From Terribacillus aidingensis (lineage in GTDB: Bacteria > Bacillota > Bacilli > Bacillales > Amphibacillaceae), in contig NZ_CP159996.1 of NCBI RefSeq assembly GCF_040703035.1, positions 2,948,001-3,012,000 on the forward strand: a stretch of 64,000 nt of DNA, written 5' to 3'. A program made the translations under genes and the position numbers. The notes under the pieces are model-generated. The model was not told the DNA's origin. It saw only the letters and a program-made list of their open reading frames with translations, and did no database searches. Positions 1 to 8,292 of this stretch are shown one piece after another; the stretch's first letter is position 1; each line of letters starts with the position of its first letter.

Positions 1-48
1 CATGAAGAAAGGCATATATTCACTAATAATTTCCCATCTAAAATCCAT
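1..48 (-). CDS. Amino-acid ABC transporter permease, N-terminus only (partial)
   Basis: Only the first 16 codons are inside the window (reads MDFRWEIISEYMPFFM and continues off the left edge). The start ATG at 48-46 has a good ribosome site (GAGGTGAG) nine bases upstream. The short N-terminus, an amphipathic stretch ending at the first membrane helix, is typical of polar amino-acid ABC permeases of the GlnP/ArtQ type, and the gene follows a matching binding-protein gene on the same strand 80 bases away. Substrate cannot be told from this fragment; assignment rests mainly on context. Confidence 0.7.
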   Translation of the reverse strand, partial: MDFRWEIISEYMPFFM

Positions 49-86
49 TTCTCTCACCTCAGTATAGCTGATAAATCAACACATAA

Positions 87-120
87 ATATAGCGTAACGG
101 TAATTATCGTTACGCTATAT
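87..120 (-). terminator. Stem-loop between binding-protein and permease genes
   Basis: A 13-bp perfect stem (87-99 with 108-120) and 8-base loop lie directly after the binding-protein stop codon and before the permease start. There is no long U-run on the minus strand, so it is more likely a 3' mRNA stabiliser or partial terminator that lets the binding protein be made in excess over the permease than a full stop. Confidence 0.6.
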
Positions 121-128
121 GATTCTTC

Positions 129-935
129 TTATGGCTGTGCGCTTTCCAGACCTTCAATATCTGGTGTACCTTCGAACCATTCCTGATAAATCTCTTCATA
201 CGTTCCGTTTTCCATGATCGTGTGAATAGCTTCATCTATTTGTTCTTTATATTCACTGTCCTTCGGAAGCAGCATACCGTAGTATTCCTGTTCAAAGTTC
301 TCATCGTCTTCAACTAAAGTAAGATTGGCATCAGGATTATTTTTCACATAATGCTGAGCTACTGCGATATCGGTAACAACAGCCTCTACATCACCGTTTT
401 GCAAAGCCATCATAGTTGCTGCAGATGAATCGTACTTAGAAAGATTACTGCTGTTCTCCCCAACAAGTTTCTGTGCAGCTTCATCACCAGTCGTACCGTT
501 CTGTACGCCGATCTTCATCCCTTGCAGATCATCGGCTGATTGAATATCTGTTCCTTCTGGTACAGCGATAACTTGCGTTGCCTCGAAGTAAGGTGCTGAG
601 AAGTCATAAGTTTCTTTTCTCTCATCCGTTATTGTGATACCAGCCATTCCAGCTTGCAGCGTTTCATCCTCTACTCCGACAAGCATCGGATCCCAGCCAG
701 TGTTTTCGTATTCATAATCGAGACCTGCTTCTTTCATGACAGCATCTAGCAAATCTGCATCAAATCCAACAATTTTATCACCTTCCATGGATTCGAAAGG
801 AGCGAAGGTCGCTTCTGTTCCGATAGTGAGTTTCTCTTCACCAGAACCACTTGATTCGTTATTGGATATACACGCACTTAAGAATAAAACACTAAAAAGT
901 CCCGCTGCTGCCATGAGCTTCTTTACTGATTTCAT
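129..935 (-). CDS. Polar amino-acid ABC transporter substrate-binding lipoprotein
   Basis: A 268-residue extracellular binding protein (SBP_bac_3 family). The N-terminus KSVKKLMAAAG...LSAC is a lipoprotein signal with a lipobox cysteine near residue 22, so the protein is anchored to the outer face of the membrane. The body has family hallmarks: LTIGTEATFAPFE, GFDADLLDAV, ITDERKETYDFSAPYF and a C-terminal IYQEWF. The start at 935 was chosen because AAAGGGAG sits just upstream; a longer in-frame start at 974 would put 13 unlikely residues before the signal peptide. It heads an operon with the permease at 48-1. The closest functional relatives are glutamine/arginine binding proteins, but the ligand is not determined. 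Confidence 0.88.
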   Translation of the reverse strand: MKSVKKLMAAAGLFSVLFLSACISNNESSGSGEEKLTIGTEATFAPFESMEGDKIVGFDADLLDAVMKEAGLDYEYENTGWDPMLVGVEDETLQAGMAGITITDERKETYDFSAPYFEATQVIAVPEGTDIQSADDLQGMKIGVQNGTTGDEAAQKLVGENSSNLSKYDSSAATMMALQNGDVEAVVTDIAVAQHYVKNNPDANLTLVEDDENFEQEYYGMLLPKDSEYKEQIDEAIHTIMENGTYEEIYQEWFEGTPDIEGLESAQP

Positions 936-1146
936 AGTTGATCTCCCTTTTCTATCTATATTGTAAACTTGCAATAAAATCTATAATTATTCATTCCGGT
1001 GCATTTATTTTACATAACATCCTATGCCTTGTAAATATAAAAATAGAACAAATCATTACTTTTCGACTATTTACGCTGTTTAAATTGTCAGTATATTGAG
1101 ATTTTGTGTTACAGTACACGTATACCATAGGAAAGCAGGGGAATAT

Positions 1147-2391
1147 ATGACATCAACCAGCAAAGTATTCGCAAAGGAGTTTGAGCAGCTTATAGATCTT
1201 CAGCAAGTACGTGACGCCCTCTATTTTCTCAAGCAGGATAATGAACAGACGACAAAGGATCAAATAGAAGTGACAGAAGTGGAAGCACCTCCCTTCAAAG
1301 AAGAAGACCGCGCAGCCTTTTTCAAAGAGAAACTGGCAGCTTTTGGCTTGGAGGACTTGAAAACAGATGACGAAGGAAATGTATATGGCATACGAAAAGG
1401 CAGCGGCAAAGGACCTACGGTTGTCATCGCAGCCCATTTGGACACCGTCTTTCCTGCTGGAACAAATGTGAAAGCAAAAATTGAAGATGGAATCGTCTAT
1501 GCTCCCGGAATCGGGGATGACGGACGCGGCTTGGCAGTTTTACTGACTTTACTGCGTACTTTGGAAGAAAATAAGATTGAAACGGAAGGAGATATCGTTT
1601 TCCTTGCTGATGTCGGAGAAGAAGGTCTGGGAGACTTGCGTGGAATGAAAGCATATTTCCGGGATAATACATATGTGGATGGCTTCATTTCTGTGGAACC
1701 AGGTGCGCCTGGCGACTTAATTTATTGCGGTGTCGGCAGCAAACGCTACAATGTAACCTTCAAAGGAAAAGGCGGACACAGCTTTGGGGACTTTGGTACT
1801 TCAAGTGCCATTCATGCAGCTGGACGCGCTATCGCTGCGTTAGCAGATCTGACCGTTCCAAATGATCCGAAGACAACATACAACGTCGGCACGATTCATG
1901 GTGGTACATCCATCAACACCATCGCACAACACGCAGGATTCCAGCTGGATTTACGTTCTGTATCCAGCGACGCTCTTGCAGAGTTGGAAGCCAACGCACT
2001 AGCTATCATTGAAGAAGCGGCACAGGCAGAAGGCGAAGCACGAAAGCAGCCGGGCAGCATCTCCGTTACGACAGAGCTTGTAGGAGACAGACCTGCTGGC
2101 AGCCAGCCAAAAGATGCACCGATTCGTCACATTGCACTACAGGCGGCTGAAGTTCTTGGTATTGAAGTAGAACGGGAGGAACCGCTTAGTACCGATGCAA
2201 ATGTTCCGATCAGCCTGGGTATTCCAGCCCTAACACTAGGCGGCGGCGGTAACAGCGGCGGACACCATACACTGGAGGAGTTCTTCGATCCGACGGATGC
2301 CTTCTACGGACCGCAGCGAATTCTGCTTGCCCTGCTTGGAATGGTTGGCGTTAAGGATGCGACCGCTCCAATGCTTCCTATCCGAAACTAA
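1147..2391 (+). CDS. M20-family zinc metallopeptidase (ArgE/DapE/PepT-like)
   Basis: A 414-residue cytosolic peptidase or deacylase of the M20 clan. Visible motifs: AAHLDTVFP (first zinc His and Asp), GIGDDGRGLAVLLTLL (bridging Asp), a catalytic GEEGLGDLRG Glu pair, a dimerisation lid beginning at the GGHSFGDFG segment, and the last zinc ligand in GGGNSGGHHTLEE. The start at 1147 has AGGGGAATAT upstream; an in-frame ATG at 1096 has no ribosome site. It is transcribed alone, divergent from the ABC binding protein, and ends in a strong bidirectional terminator. Substrate is unknown: the family covers dipeptides, tripeptides and N-acyl amino acids. Confidence 0.88.
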   Translation: MTSTSKVFAKEFEQLIDLQQVRDALYFLKQDNEQTTKDQIEVTEVEAPPFKEEDRAAFFKEKLAAFGLEDLKTDDEGNVYGIRKGSGKGPTVVIAAHLDTVFPAGTNVKAKIEDGIVYAPGIGDDGRGLAVLLTLLRTLEENKIETEGDIVFLADVGEEGLGDLRGMKAYFRDNTYVDGFISVEPGAPGDLIYCGVGSKRYNVTFKGKGGHSFGDFGTSSAIHAAGRAIAALADLTVPNDPKTTYNVGTIHGGTSINTIAQHAGFQLDLRSVSSDALAELEANALAIIEEAAQAEGEARKQPGSISVTTELVGDRPAGSQPKDAPIRHIALQAAEVLGIEVEREEPLSTDANVPISLGIPALTLGGGGNSGGHHTLEEFFDPTDAFYGPQRILLALLGMVGVKDATAPMLPIRN

Positions 2392-2397
2392 AAAATA

Positions 2398-2431
2398 AGC
2401 AAGAGCCGGTACCGGCTCTTGCTCATTTTTT
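2398..2431. terminator. Bidirectional rho-independent terminator
   Basis: A 26-base perfect palindrome centred on GGTACC (2398-2423) is flanked by a T-run at 2426-2431 and an A-run at 2391-2395, so it can stop both the peptidase gene and the convergent YneR-like gene. Confidence 0.9.
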
Positions 2432-2728
2432 TCAATTATGCGGAGGATATTCATATTGGATATCGTCCCATTTACGAGAATACTTAACGCTCAAGTCTAC
2501 CCCTTCAAAATACCATGCATCTGAACGTTCGACGAAGAATGTTATACCCTGTACTTCCTCACTTGTAATTGGATCATTTGGCTGTTCCGCGGAAATACCA
2601 AGTGAAAATCCTTCTTTAATGCCGCCCATCCCGCCATAGCGAACATAAAAACGCACAGCACTGCCAGGTTCAAGGTCCATTTCTTGAACAAACCAGTTTG
2701 ATGCGGGCTTTGTAATGGAGATCTGCAT
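2432..2728 (-). CDS. yneR: HesB/IscA-like core-domain protein, YneR family
   Basis: A 98-residue protein with the HesB-like fold: ITKPASNWFVQEMD, VRFYVRYGGMGGIKEGFSLGIS and ITFFVERSDAWYF. Unlike true A-type iron-sulfur carriers it has no cysteine at all, as expected for the YneR branch, so it cannot ligate a cluster through the usual three cysteines. The start at 2728 follows GAAGGGGTGAAA; an upstream in-frame ATG would include the ribosome site in the coding sequence. It stands alone and converges on the peptidase gene. Role unknown. Confidence 0.8.
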   Translation of the reverse strand: MQISITKPASNWFVQEMDLEPGSAVRFYVRYGGMGGIKEGFSLGISAEQPNDPITSEEVQGITFFVERSDAWYFEGVDLSVKYSRKWDDIQYEYPPHN

Positions 2729-2823
2729 AATTTCACCCCTTCTATACAACTATAACAAATAGTGACAAAGTGTACCTCATTCGACAAAAATCAAACGAAA
2801 ACATTGATAATTATTAATAAAAA

Positions 2824-2851
2824 GTTTACAATCTCTAGAGGATAGTTTACA
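2824..2851 (+). repeat. AGTTTACA direct repeat upstream of the phosphate transporter operon
   Basis: The octamer AGTTTACA (with TTTACA at 2825-2830 and 2846-2851) occurs twice, 21 bp or two helical turns apart, 60-90 bases before the DUF47 start. The spacing resembles alternate units of a PhoP box, which has 11-bp periodicity, but the middle unit is missing. This is a weak regulatory candidate only. Confidence 0.3.
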
Positions 2852-2913
2852 AAAAATTATCATTATATGTTCCCAGGAACAACCCTATTCAAACACCATT
2901 CGGAGGTTTTGTA

Positions 2914-3531
2914 ATGTTCAAGAAGAAACAAGACAAATTCTCTTTGCTTTTAGCTGATATAGCAAAGAATATTGATGAGACTGCTGACTTTTTTGTTACG
3001 TATAAAGTGAAAGATGCAGCAACTTTATCCGAGTTTTCCAATAAATTGAAGGAATACGAGACAAAAGGTGATCAGCTTGTACATACGATCATCAAGGAAT
3101 TGAATCATGCCTTCATTACACCAATCGAACGCGAAGACATCCTTCAGCTGACGAACAGCTTGGATGACGTACTTGATGGAATAGAAGAATTTTCTGGAAT
3201 GATGGACACTTATGGTATCTATTCTTCCGATAGCTTCATCGACCAGTTTACAGAAGAAATCCGTTCTTGTGCAAAGGAAATCTTGATTACAATCGATTTG
3301 CTTTCACACAACAAACTGAAAGAAATACAAGAACATGCAATCAAAATCAAGGAGCACGAGCAAAACTGTGACACGATCTTCCGTAAATCCTTGAAACAGC
3401 TCTTCCAGAACGAAAAAGATCCAATCAAGGTGATTCAGTACAAAGAGTTGTACTACATCCTTGAAGAAATCGCCGACAGCTGTCAGTCTGTTGCGAACAA
3501 TCTTGAAACAATCATCATGAAGAATTCGTGA
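2914..3531 (+). CDS. DUF47/PhoU-like accessory protein of a PiT phosphate transporter
   Basis: A 205-residue, wholly helical cytosolic protein of the DUF47 (TIGR00153) family, related in fold to PhoU. Family features include KYETKGDQLVHTI-like and FITPIEREDILQLTNSLDDVLDGIEE segments, with acidic ExxD patches that bind metal in PhoU-type bundles. A strong site (CGGAGG) precedes the ATG. It is 10 bases upstream of the PiT gene and surely co-transcribed; DUF47 proteins are thought to modulate the partner transporter, but the mechanism here is inferred from family pairing. Confidence 0.9.
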   Translation: MFKKKQDKFSLLLADIAKNIDETADFFVTYKVKDAATLSEFSNKLKEYETKGDQLVHTIIKELNHAFITPIEREDILQLTNSLDDVLDGIEEFSGMMDTYGIYSSDSFIDQFTEEIRSCAKEILITIDLLSHNKLKEIQEHAIKIKEHEQNCDTIFRKSLKQLFQNEKDPIKVIQYKELYYILEEIADSCQSVANNLETIIMKNS

Positions 3532-3541
3532 GGCGTAAACA

Positions 3542-4540
3542 ATGGATGTTTTATTAGTACTAACCATCTTAACCGTCATTTTCGCCCTTGCATTTGACTT
3601 TATCAATGGCTTCCATGATACGGCCAATGCTATTGCAACATCTGTATCAACTAAAGCATTGAAACCAAGACACGCTATCATTTTGGCAGCAGTCATGAAC
3701 TTTGTGGGTGCCATGACTTTTACTGGAGTGGCAAAGACAATTACAAGCGATATCGCTAATCCGAATGACATCGTCAACGGATCTGTCGTTATCCTGGCTG
3801 CACTGATTGCAGGAATTGCATGGAACTTAATTACGTGGTACTACGGTATCCCGAGCAGTTCTTCCCATGCCATCATCGGTTCTCTTGCAGGCGCAGTTAT
3901 AGCATCAAGCGGATTTGGAATTCTCAATGTAGAGGGATTTTTGAAGATCCTGCAAGCTTTGATCATTTCCCCGATTCTGGCTTTTGTTGTAGGTTTTATT
4001 CTATATAACATCATCAAGCTGATTTTCCGGGAAAAGAACTTGCCGAAGACAAACAAGAATTTCCGTCGCGTACAGATCTTGACTGCAGCGCTGCAATCAT
4101 TTACCCATGGTACAAACGATGCCCAAAAAGCAATGGGGATCATCACGATGGCATTGATCACAGCAGGTCTGCACACAACATCTGATATTCCATTTTGGGT
4201 ACAAGTTGCCTGTGCGACTGCGATGGGACTTGGTACTTCAGTAGGTGGATGGAAAATCATCAAAACTGTCGGTGGTAAAATCATGAAGATTCGTCCAGTG
4301 AACGGTGTTGCAGCTGATTTGACTGGAGCGTTCATTATTTTTGGTGCCACATATATTCATTTACCGGTAAGTACGACACATGTTATTTCCTCCTCTATCA
4401 TGGGGGTTGGTGCAGCTCACCGACGCAAAGGCGTTAACTGGGGTACTGCAAAGCGCATGGTCATCACGTGGTTCATTACCTTACCGATCACTGCTACCCT
4501 AGGTGGCTTGATCTATTACATCTTAAATATTTTCTTCTAA
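3542..4540 (+). CDS. pit: Low-affinity inorganic phosphate transporter, PiT family
   Basis: A 332-residue integral membrane protein that moves phosphate, usually as a metal-phosphate complex, with protons or sodium. Both inverted PiT signatures are clear: FDFINGFHDTANAIATSVST near residue 20 and FTHGTNDAQKAMG near residue 190, plus PSSSSHAIIG and PVSTTHVISS. About ten membrane helices. Length matches B. subtilis Pit (333 residues). Second gene of a two-gene operon with DUF47; a strong terminator follows. A high-affinity Pst system is not in the window. Confidence 0.93.
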   Translation: MDVLLVLTILTVIFALAFDFINGFHDTANAIATSVSTKALKPRHAIILAAVMNFVGAMTFTGVAKTITSDIANPNDIVNGSVVILAALIAGIAWNLITWYYGIPSSSSHAIIGSLAGAVIASSGFGILNVEGFLKILQALIISPILAFVVGFILYNIIKLIFREKNLPKTNKNFRRVQILTAALQSFTHGTNDAQKAMGIITMALITAGLHTTSDIPFWVQVACATAMGLGTSVGGWKIIKTVGGKIMKIRPVNGVAADLTGAFIIFGATYIHLPVSTTHVISSSIMGVGAAHRRKGVNWGTAKRMVITWFITLPITATLGGLIYYILNIFF

Positions 4541-4548
4541 TATATAGA

Positions 4549-4586
4549 AAAGCACGCTTGGAATTAACCAAGCGTGCTTTTTTTAG
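4549..4586. terminator. Bidirectional terminator between pit and metI
   Basis: A 13-bp perfect stem (4549-4561 with 4568-4580), loop AATTAA, then a T-run on the plus strand. It also lies directly after the end of the convergent metI gene. Confidence 0.9.
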
Positions 4587-5245
4587 TCTTTTCGCAATCG
4601 TCTTGCCAACACATTCCCGAATGTCTGCATTGCTTGTACAAGTATGATCAGGATGATGATAACGACATACATAACGACAGGCTCGAAGCGCAAATGCCCA
4701 TATTGATATGCCAAATCTCCAAGACCGCCAGCACCGACTAAACCAGCCATTGCTGTGGCTCCGATCAATCCGATTGTTGCGATTGTTAAACCTAGAATCA
4801 TCGTAGAACGTGCTTCCCTGATGATTACACTCCAGATTATTTTACTAGTCGATATCCCCATCGATTCATATGCCTCGATAACACCTTTATTCACTTCCAG
4901 TAGCGCAGATTCCATTAAACGCGCTATATAAGGAGCTGTATAGACAACAAGAGGAAGGATAACACCTTCTACGCCAATTGTGGTTCCGACCAAAGCCCTT
5001 GTCAGAGGTAAAAGCAGGAATAAAAGGATGATAAAAGGAATGGATCTGATTACGTTGATGATCGTATTCACGATTGAATAAAATACTCGATTCTCTGCTT
5101 GGCCGCCTTTTCTTGTCATGACCAGCAAAATACCTAGCGGCAGTCCGATCACGATTGAAATAGCTAATGAAATACCTGTCATCAGCAGCGTTTGCCAAAA
5201 CGCCTCGGTGATGTCTGCACCCCATTCTGTCCAGAACTCAATCAT
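4583..5245 (-). CDS. metI: Methionine ABC transporter permease
   Basis: A 220-residue permease (called MetP in B. subtilis, MetI in E. coli) with five to six membrane helices. The cytoplasmic coupling helix carries the EAA-type motif YESMGISTSKIIWSVIIREA. It forms a dimer in the membrane with two MetN subunits. The start ATG overlaps the metN stop by four bases (ATGA), which implies translational coupling. Third gene of metN-metI order preceded by metQ; the whole unit is under the SAM-I riboswitch. Confidence 0.93.
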   Translation of the reverse strand: MIEFWTEWGADITEAFWQTLLMTGISLAISIVIGLPLGILLVMTRKGGQAENRVFYSIVNTIINVIRSIPFIILLFLLLPLTRALVGTTIGVEGVILPLVVYTAPYIARLMESALLEVNKGVIEAYESMGISTSKIIWSVIIREARSTMILGLTIATIGLIGATAMAGLVGAGGLGDLAYQYGHLRFEPVVMYVVIIILIILVQAMQTFGNVLARRLRKD

Positions 5246-6255
5246 GACGCCACCTCCTCAACCGTTACTTGCTGCGACTCCAAGTAAGAAATTGCCTTCT
5301 CCACTTCTGCTGGATCTCCTTGCAAATGGATAAGCAATTTACCAACGGAGCTGGCTTTCAGCTGATCAATTCCACCTGCCAGTATACTTGGAACAACATC
5401 AAATTTCTTTGTGATGGCCGCAAGGAATGGCTCATTGGAAGCTTCTCCGATAAACGTCAGTGAAACGAGACGCCCTGTAGCAGAAAGTCCTTTTTTCACG
5501 CTGTCCGGTACTTGGAAATTCGCATCATCAAAGACAAATTTCCGGGTCTGCGGATGTTTCGGTTTGGTAAAGACATCGATAACAGCGCCTTCTTCCACCA
5601 GCTCTCCATGGTGCATAACACCGACACGATCACAAATACGCTGGATGACATCCAGTTCATGTGTAATCAGGAAAATGGTGATGCCAAGCTCCTTATTCAC
5701 TCGGAGCAGCAGTTCAAGGATGGAAGACGTCGTATTCGGGTCCAAAGCACTTGTTGCCTCATCACTTAACAGCACTTCCGGTTCTTGCGCAAGTGCTCGC
5801 GCGATAGCCACTCGCTGCTTCTGGCCACCAGATAATTGAGCCGGATATACATTCTTCTTTTCTTCCAGACCTACAATTTTCAGATACTTATCAACACGTT
5901 CCTTGATTTCATGCTTCGGTACCTTACTCAGCTTGAGTGGTCTAGCGACGTTTTCGTATACTGTTGCAGTCGTCAGCAGATTAAAATGCTGGAATATCAT
6001 ACCGATTTTCCCTCTTGCTTTACGAAGCTGCCACTTCTTAAGCTTCGTGAGGTCTACACCGTCGATGAATACTTCGCCCTCAGTCGGACGCTCCAGTAAA
6101 TTGGCACAGCGGATCAGGGTACTTTTCCCTGCTCCGCTGAATCCGATGACGCCATAGATTTCACCTTTATTGATTTTCAAGGAGACGTTTTTCAACGCCT
6201 CCACTTTTTTCTTGCCAGTGGTAAAGGTCTTCGATACATTTTTTAGTTCAATCAT
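5242..6255 (-). CDS. metN: Methionine ABC transporter ATP-binding protein
   Basis: A 337-residue ATPase. Walker A GFSGAGKST near residue 39, Q-loop FQHFNLL, signature LSGGQKQRVAIARAL, Walker B EVLLSDEATSALDP and H-loop ITHELDVI are all intact. Residues after about 255 form the C-terminal NIL/ACT regulatory domain (FIGEASNEPFLA...), which in E. coli MetN binds methionine and inhibits transport when the cell is replete. It overlaps metI by four bases and follows metQ by 12 bases. Confidence 0.95.
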   Translation of the reverse strand: MIELKNVSKTFTTGKKKVEALKNVSLKINKGEIYGVIGFSGAGKSTLIRCANLLERPTEGEVFIDGVDLTKLKKWQLRKARGKIGMIFQHFNLLTTATVYENVARPLKLSKVPKHEIKERVDKYLKIVGLEEKKNVYPAQLSGGQKQRVAIARALAQEPEVLLSDEATSALDPNTTSSILELLLRVNKELGITIFLITHELDVIQRICDRVGVMHHGELVEEGAVIDVFTKPKHPQTRKFVFDDANFQVPDSVKKGLSATGRLVSLTFIGEASNEPFLAAITKKFDVVPSILAGGIDQLKASSVGKLLIHLQGDPAEVEKAISYLESQQVTVEEVAS

Positions 6256-6267
6256 ACTGCTTCCCCC

Positions 6268-7077
6268 TTACCAGCTTGGAACAACGGATCCTTGGAATTC
6301 ATCTTCCACAAACTGTTTCACTTCATCAGATTGGTAGATTTCTTGAAGCTTCTTCACAACCTCATCTTCCGTGTTCGCTGATCTTACAACAAAATAGTTG
6401 GACCAAGGATTGTTTTCTGATTCCTCTGCAAAGATTGCATCATCATTGATATTCAAGTCAGCACCCATCGCAAAGTTCGTGTTGATTGCCGCTGCTGCTA
6501 CTTCTGGAAGCTGTGCTGGAAGCTGGGAAGCATCCAATTCAACGATTTCCAGGTTCAGTGGATTTTCTACGACATCTTTTGCCGTGGCAGAGTTTTCTGC
6601 TTCTGGATCAACTTTCAATACTCCAGCTGTCTCAAAGAGCTTCAACGCACGATATTCGTTGGCTGGATCATTCGGTACAGCGATCTTGTCGCCTTCCTTC
6701 AATTCAGAAATATCCGAAATCTTATCTGTATAAATACCCATTGGGAACGTTAGCGTCTTAAATACTTCTTTCAATTCATAACCTTGGTTCTTTACTTGGT
6801 CTTCTAGGAAAGGAAGTGTCTGATAGCTGTTCGCATCAAGGCTTCCATCATCCAACGCGCTGTTTGGTGTGTTGTAATCATTGAATGTTTTGATTTCGAC
6901 ATCGATACCTTCATCTGCTGCTAATTCTTTTACTTTTTCCATTACTTGCTCATGCGGTCCGCCGCTGACGCCGACCAATATTTTGTCATTTGCCAGTGCA
7001 GCAGATTTGTCATTGCCGCATGCCGCTAAGAATAATGCCAATAATCCGATAAGTCCAAAGCTTAAGATTTTTTTCAT
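6268..7077 (-). CDS. metQ: Methionine-binding lipoprotein (NlpA family)
   Basis: A 269-residue lipoprotein with signal KKILSFGLIGLLALFLAAC and lipobox cysteine at residue 20. The NlpA/MetQ fold is shown by VGVSGGPHEQVMEKVKELA, FNDYNTPNSALDDGSLDANSYQT and IAVPNDPANEYRALKLFE. In this order (metQ first) the binding protein is made in the largest amount, unlike B. subtilis metNPQ, where it is last. The leader upstream carries the SAM-I riboswitch, so expression is expected only when SAM is low. Confidence 0.94.
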   Translation of the reverse strand: MKKILSFGLIGLLALFLAACGNDKSAALANDKILVGVSGGPHEQVMEKVKELAADEGIDVEIKTFNDYNTPNSALDDGSLDANSYQTLPFLEDQVKNQGYELKEVFKTLTFPMGIYTDKISDISELKEGDKIAVPNDPANEYRALKLFETAGVLKVDPEAENSATAKDVVENPLNLEIVELDASQLPAQLPEVAAAAINTNFAMGADLNINDDAIFAEESENNPWSNYFVVRSANTEDEVVKKLQEIYQSDEVKQFVEDEFQGSVVPSW

Positions 7078-7116
7078 GTTGCTCTCCCCTTTTTCTTCGC
7101 TGTTATCAACTACAAT

Positions 7117-7148
7117 AAAAAAGCGCCTCTCTAGAATAAGAGAGGCGC
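7117..7148 (-). terminator. Riboswitch-controlled terminator of the met operon leader
   Basis: On the minus strand, a 9-10 bp GC-rich stem (7140-7148 with 7123-7131) is followed by six U residues (7117-7122), 40 bases before the metQ start. It sits just after the SAM aptamer and is the expression platform: SAM binding should favour this hairpin and stop transcription. Confidence 0.92.
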
Positions 7149-7170
7149 ATGGTATCCGTATGCACTCATT

Positions 7171-7277
7171 CTCTTATCTCTCAGTACAGCTGTTCGCCGT
7201 CTGCAGGAATTAGCACCTAGATCATCGATCTGGTTGCCGGGCTTCATAGGACCTGTTCCTCCGCCGCTCTTGATAAG
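7171..7277 (-). ncRNA. SAM-I (S-box) riboswitch aptamer
   Basis: Read on the minus strand, the leader has the S-box core in order: CTTATCAAGAG at the 5' side of P1, GGCGGAGGAACAGG, CCTATGAAGCCCGGCAACC, GGTGCTAATTCCTGC and the closing GATAAG that pairs with CTTATC in P1. These are the conserved elements of the SAM-I class. It controls the metQ-N-I methionine uptake operon by transcription termination. Confidence 0.96.
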
Positions 7278-7312
7278 AATTTCATTATACATTTGTTGTT
7301 GATCTGTTTGTT

Positions 7313-7341
7313 ACTTTACCTTCCAAACTAGTTATTGTCAA
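7313..7341 (-). promoter_or_regulatory. Sigma-A promoter of the metQNI operon
   Basis: Minus-strand TTGACA at 7341-7336, exactly 17 bases, then TAAAGT at 7318-7313. The predicted start site is about 30 bases before the S-box aptamer. Confidence 0.8.
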
Positions 7342-7699
7342 TATAATTTTAAAATTTATAGAAAAATCAATCTGTTTTCTTGTATTATGATTGCTGGAGA
7401 GTATGCAGGCATTCAACCCAGTCTAAGAATACGAGAATATGACTGCATATCTTTAAAACAAACGATTGATCAAGCTGCAATTGCCGACAGAAGTCTACAT
7501 TTATTCTTTGTGAATCACTTTGATAATGCTGTCTACTAATTGATTTATGACGAATTCGGCAGATTACCTTTTAGTTGTATATGCGTTTTGAATACTTTAC
7601 TTCACGTATCCTATTTTTCATTAAAATTATTTAAACTGGCTAGATCACAGCATGTCAGAAAGTAATCCATTGATTTATAGAGTAGACTTTTTTGACAAA
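7342..7699. other. AT-rich gap between the met promoter and tnrA terminator
   Basis: About 360 bases without a convincing gene. Short open frames here lack ribosome sites. I see no strong hairpin or repeat other than the two flanking signals. Confidence 0.6.
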
Positions 7700-7701
7700 A
7701 T

Positions 7702-7728
7702 AAAAAGCCGGATGATAACCATCCGGCT
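7702..7728 (-). terminator. tnrA terminator
   Basis: A 9-bp stem AGCCGGATG/CATCCGGCT (7706-7714 with 7720-7728) is followed on the minus strand by a U-run from 7706 down. It lies 40 bases after the tnrA stop codon. Confidence 0.85.
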
Positions 7729-7768
7729 CTCCTGTGTACTAGGCCTCCCAACACATACGTACACACAC

Positions 7769-8095
7769 TTACTCTCTCTGTATACCAAAGCGGGCGTTGA
7801 TCTGCCCTCGCAGCATTTGCTGGCGGCTTTCTCGTTCCGCTTCTTTCCTCTTGTCTCTTAGCATCTGCTGACGAATTTCGAAGGTTTGCACACCCTCTTC
7901 CCTTTTGTTGGCGATCTCGATCAATTGCTCTACATCCGAAAAAGAGTACTTGCGATTTCCCTTCGCTGAACGTTCAGGAAAAATGAGCTTGCGTTCCTCG
8001 TAATAACGAATTTTGCGTTCAGTCAGACCAGTCAGCTCGCTCACAATACCTATTGTGATTACTTTCCTGTTCTTGTAAGAAGGCTCGTTACTCAT
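7769..8095 (-). CDS. tnrA: Nitrogen-limitation regulator TnrA (MerR family)
   Basis: A 108-residue MerR-type regulator. The DNA-binding domain reads VITIGIVSELTGLTERKIRYYEERKL, then GNRKYSFSDVEQLIEIANKREEGVQT. The tail ends in the short LRGQINARFG segment that matches the C-terminal peptide of B. subtilis TnrA, the part that docks onto feedback-inhibited glutamine synthetase; GlnR has a different tail. No glutamine synthetase gene is adjacent, which again fits TnrA rather than GlnR. B. subtilis TnrA has 110 residues. A perfect TnrA box lies about 70-85 bases upstream, so autoregulation is likely. In nitrogen-poor cells it should switch on ammonium, amino-acid and other nitrogen-source genes. 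Confidence 0.9.
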   Translation of the reverse strand: MSNEPSYKNRKVITIGIVSELTGLTERKIRYYEERKLIFPERSAKGNRKYSFSDVEQLIEIANKREEGVQTFEIRQQMLRDKRKEAERESRQQMLRGQINARFGIQRE

Positions 8096-8163
8096 CTGTT
8101 CACCTCATCACCATGTGCTGTTACTCCACATTATACCGTATTTATCCATTCATCCTAGTGTTG

Positions 8164-8180
8164 TGTGAGGAAACCTAACA
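8164..8180. promoter_or_regulatory. TnrA/GlnR box
   Basis: TGTGA, seven bases, TAACA: an exact match to the published consensus TGTNA-N7-TNACA. It lies in the gap upstream of tnrA (start at 8095) and also upstream of the small plus-strand gene at 8293, so it may serve either or both. Confidence 0.8.
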
Positions 8181-8292
8181 AACAACAAAATAGTTCGTCA
8201 GCATCGCTAACATGTTTGATGCAAAATTATTCGGCTATAAGTATACTGAGCGTAACAGTAAAAAGGGAACATCAGAAAGGAGCGTCAAGCAC

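Noticed and set aside
2824..2851. Full PhoP box before the DUF47-pit operon
   Set aside because: Only two AGTTTACA copies 21 bp apart; the 11-bp intermediate unit is absent, so it is listed only as a repeat.
3841..4350. 169-residue open frame antisense to pit
   Set aside because: Lies wholly inside a clear PiT transporter gene, has no ribosome site, and its residues are a shadow of the membrane protein's codons.
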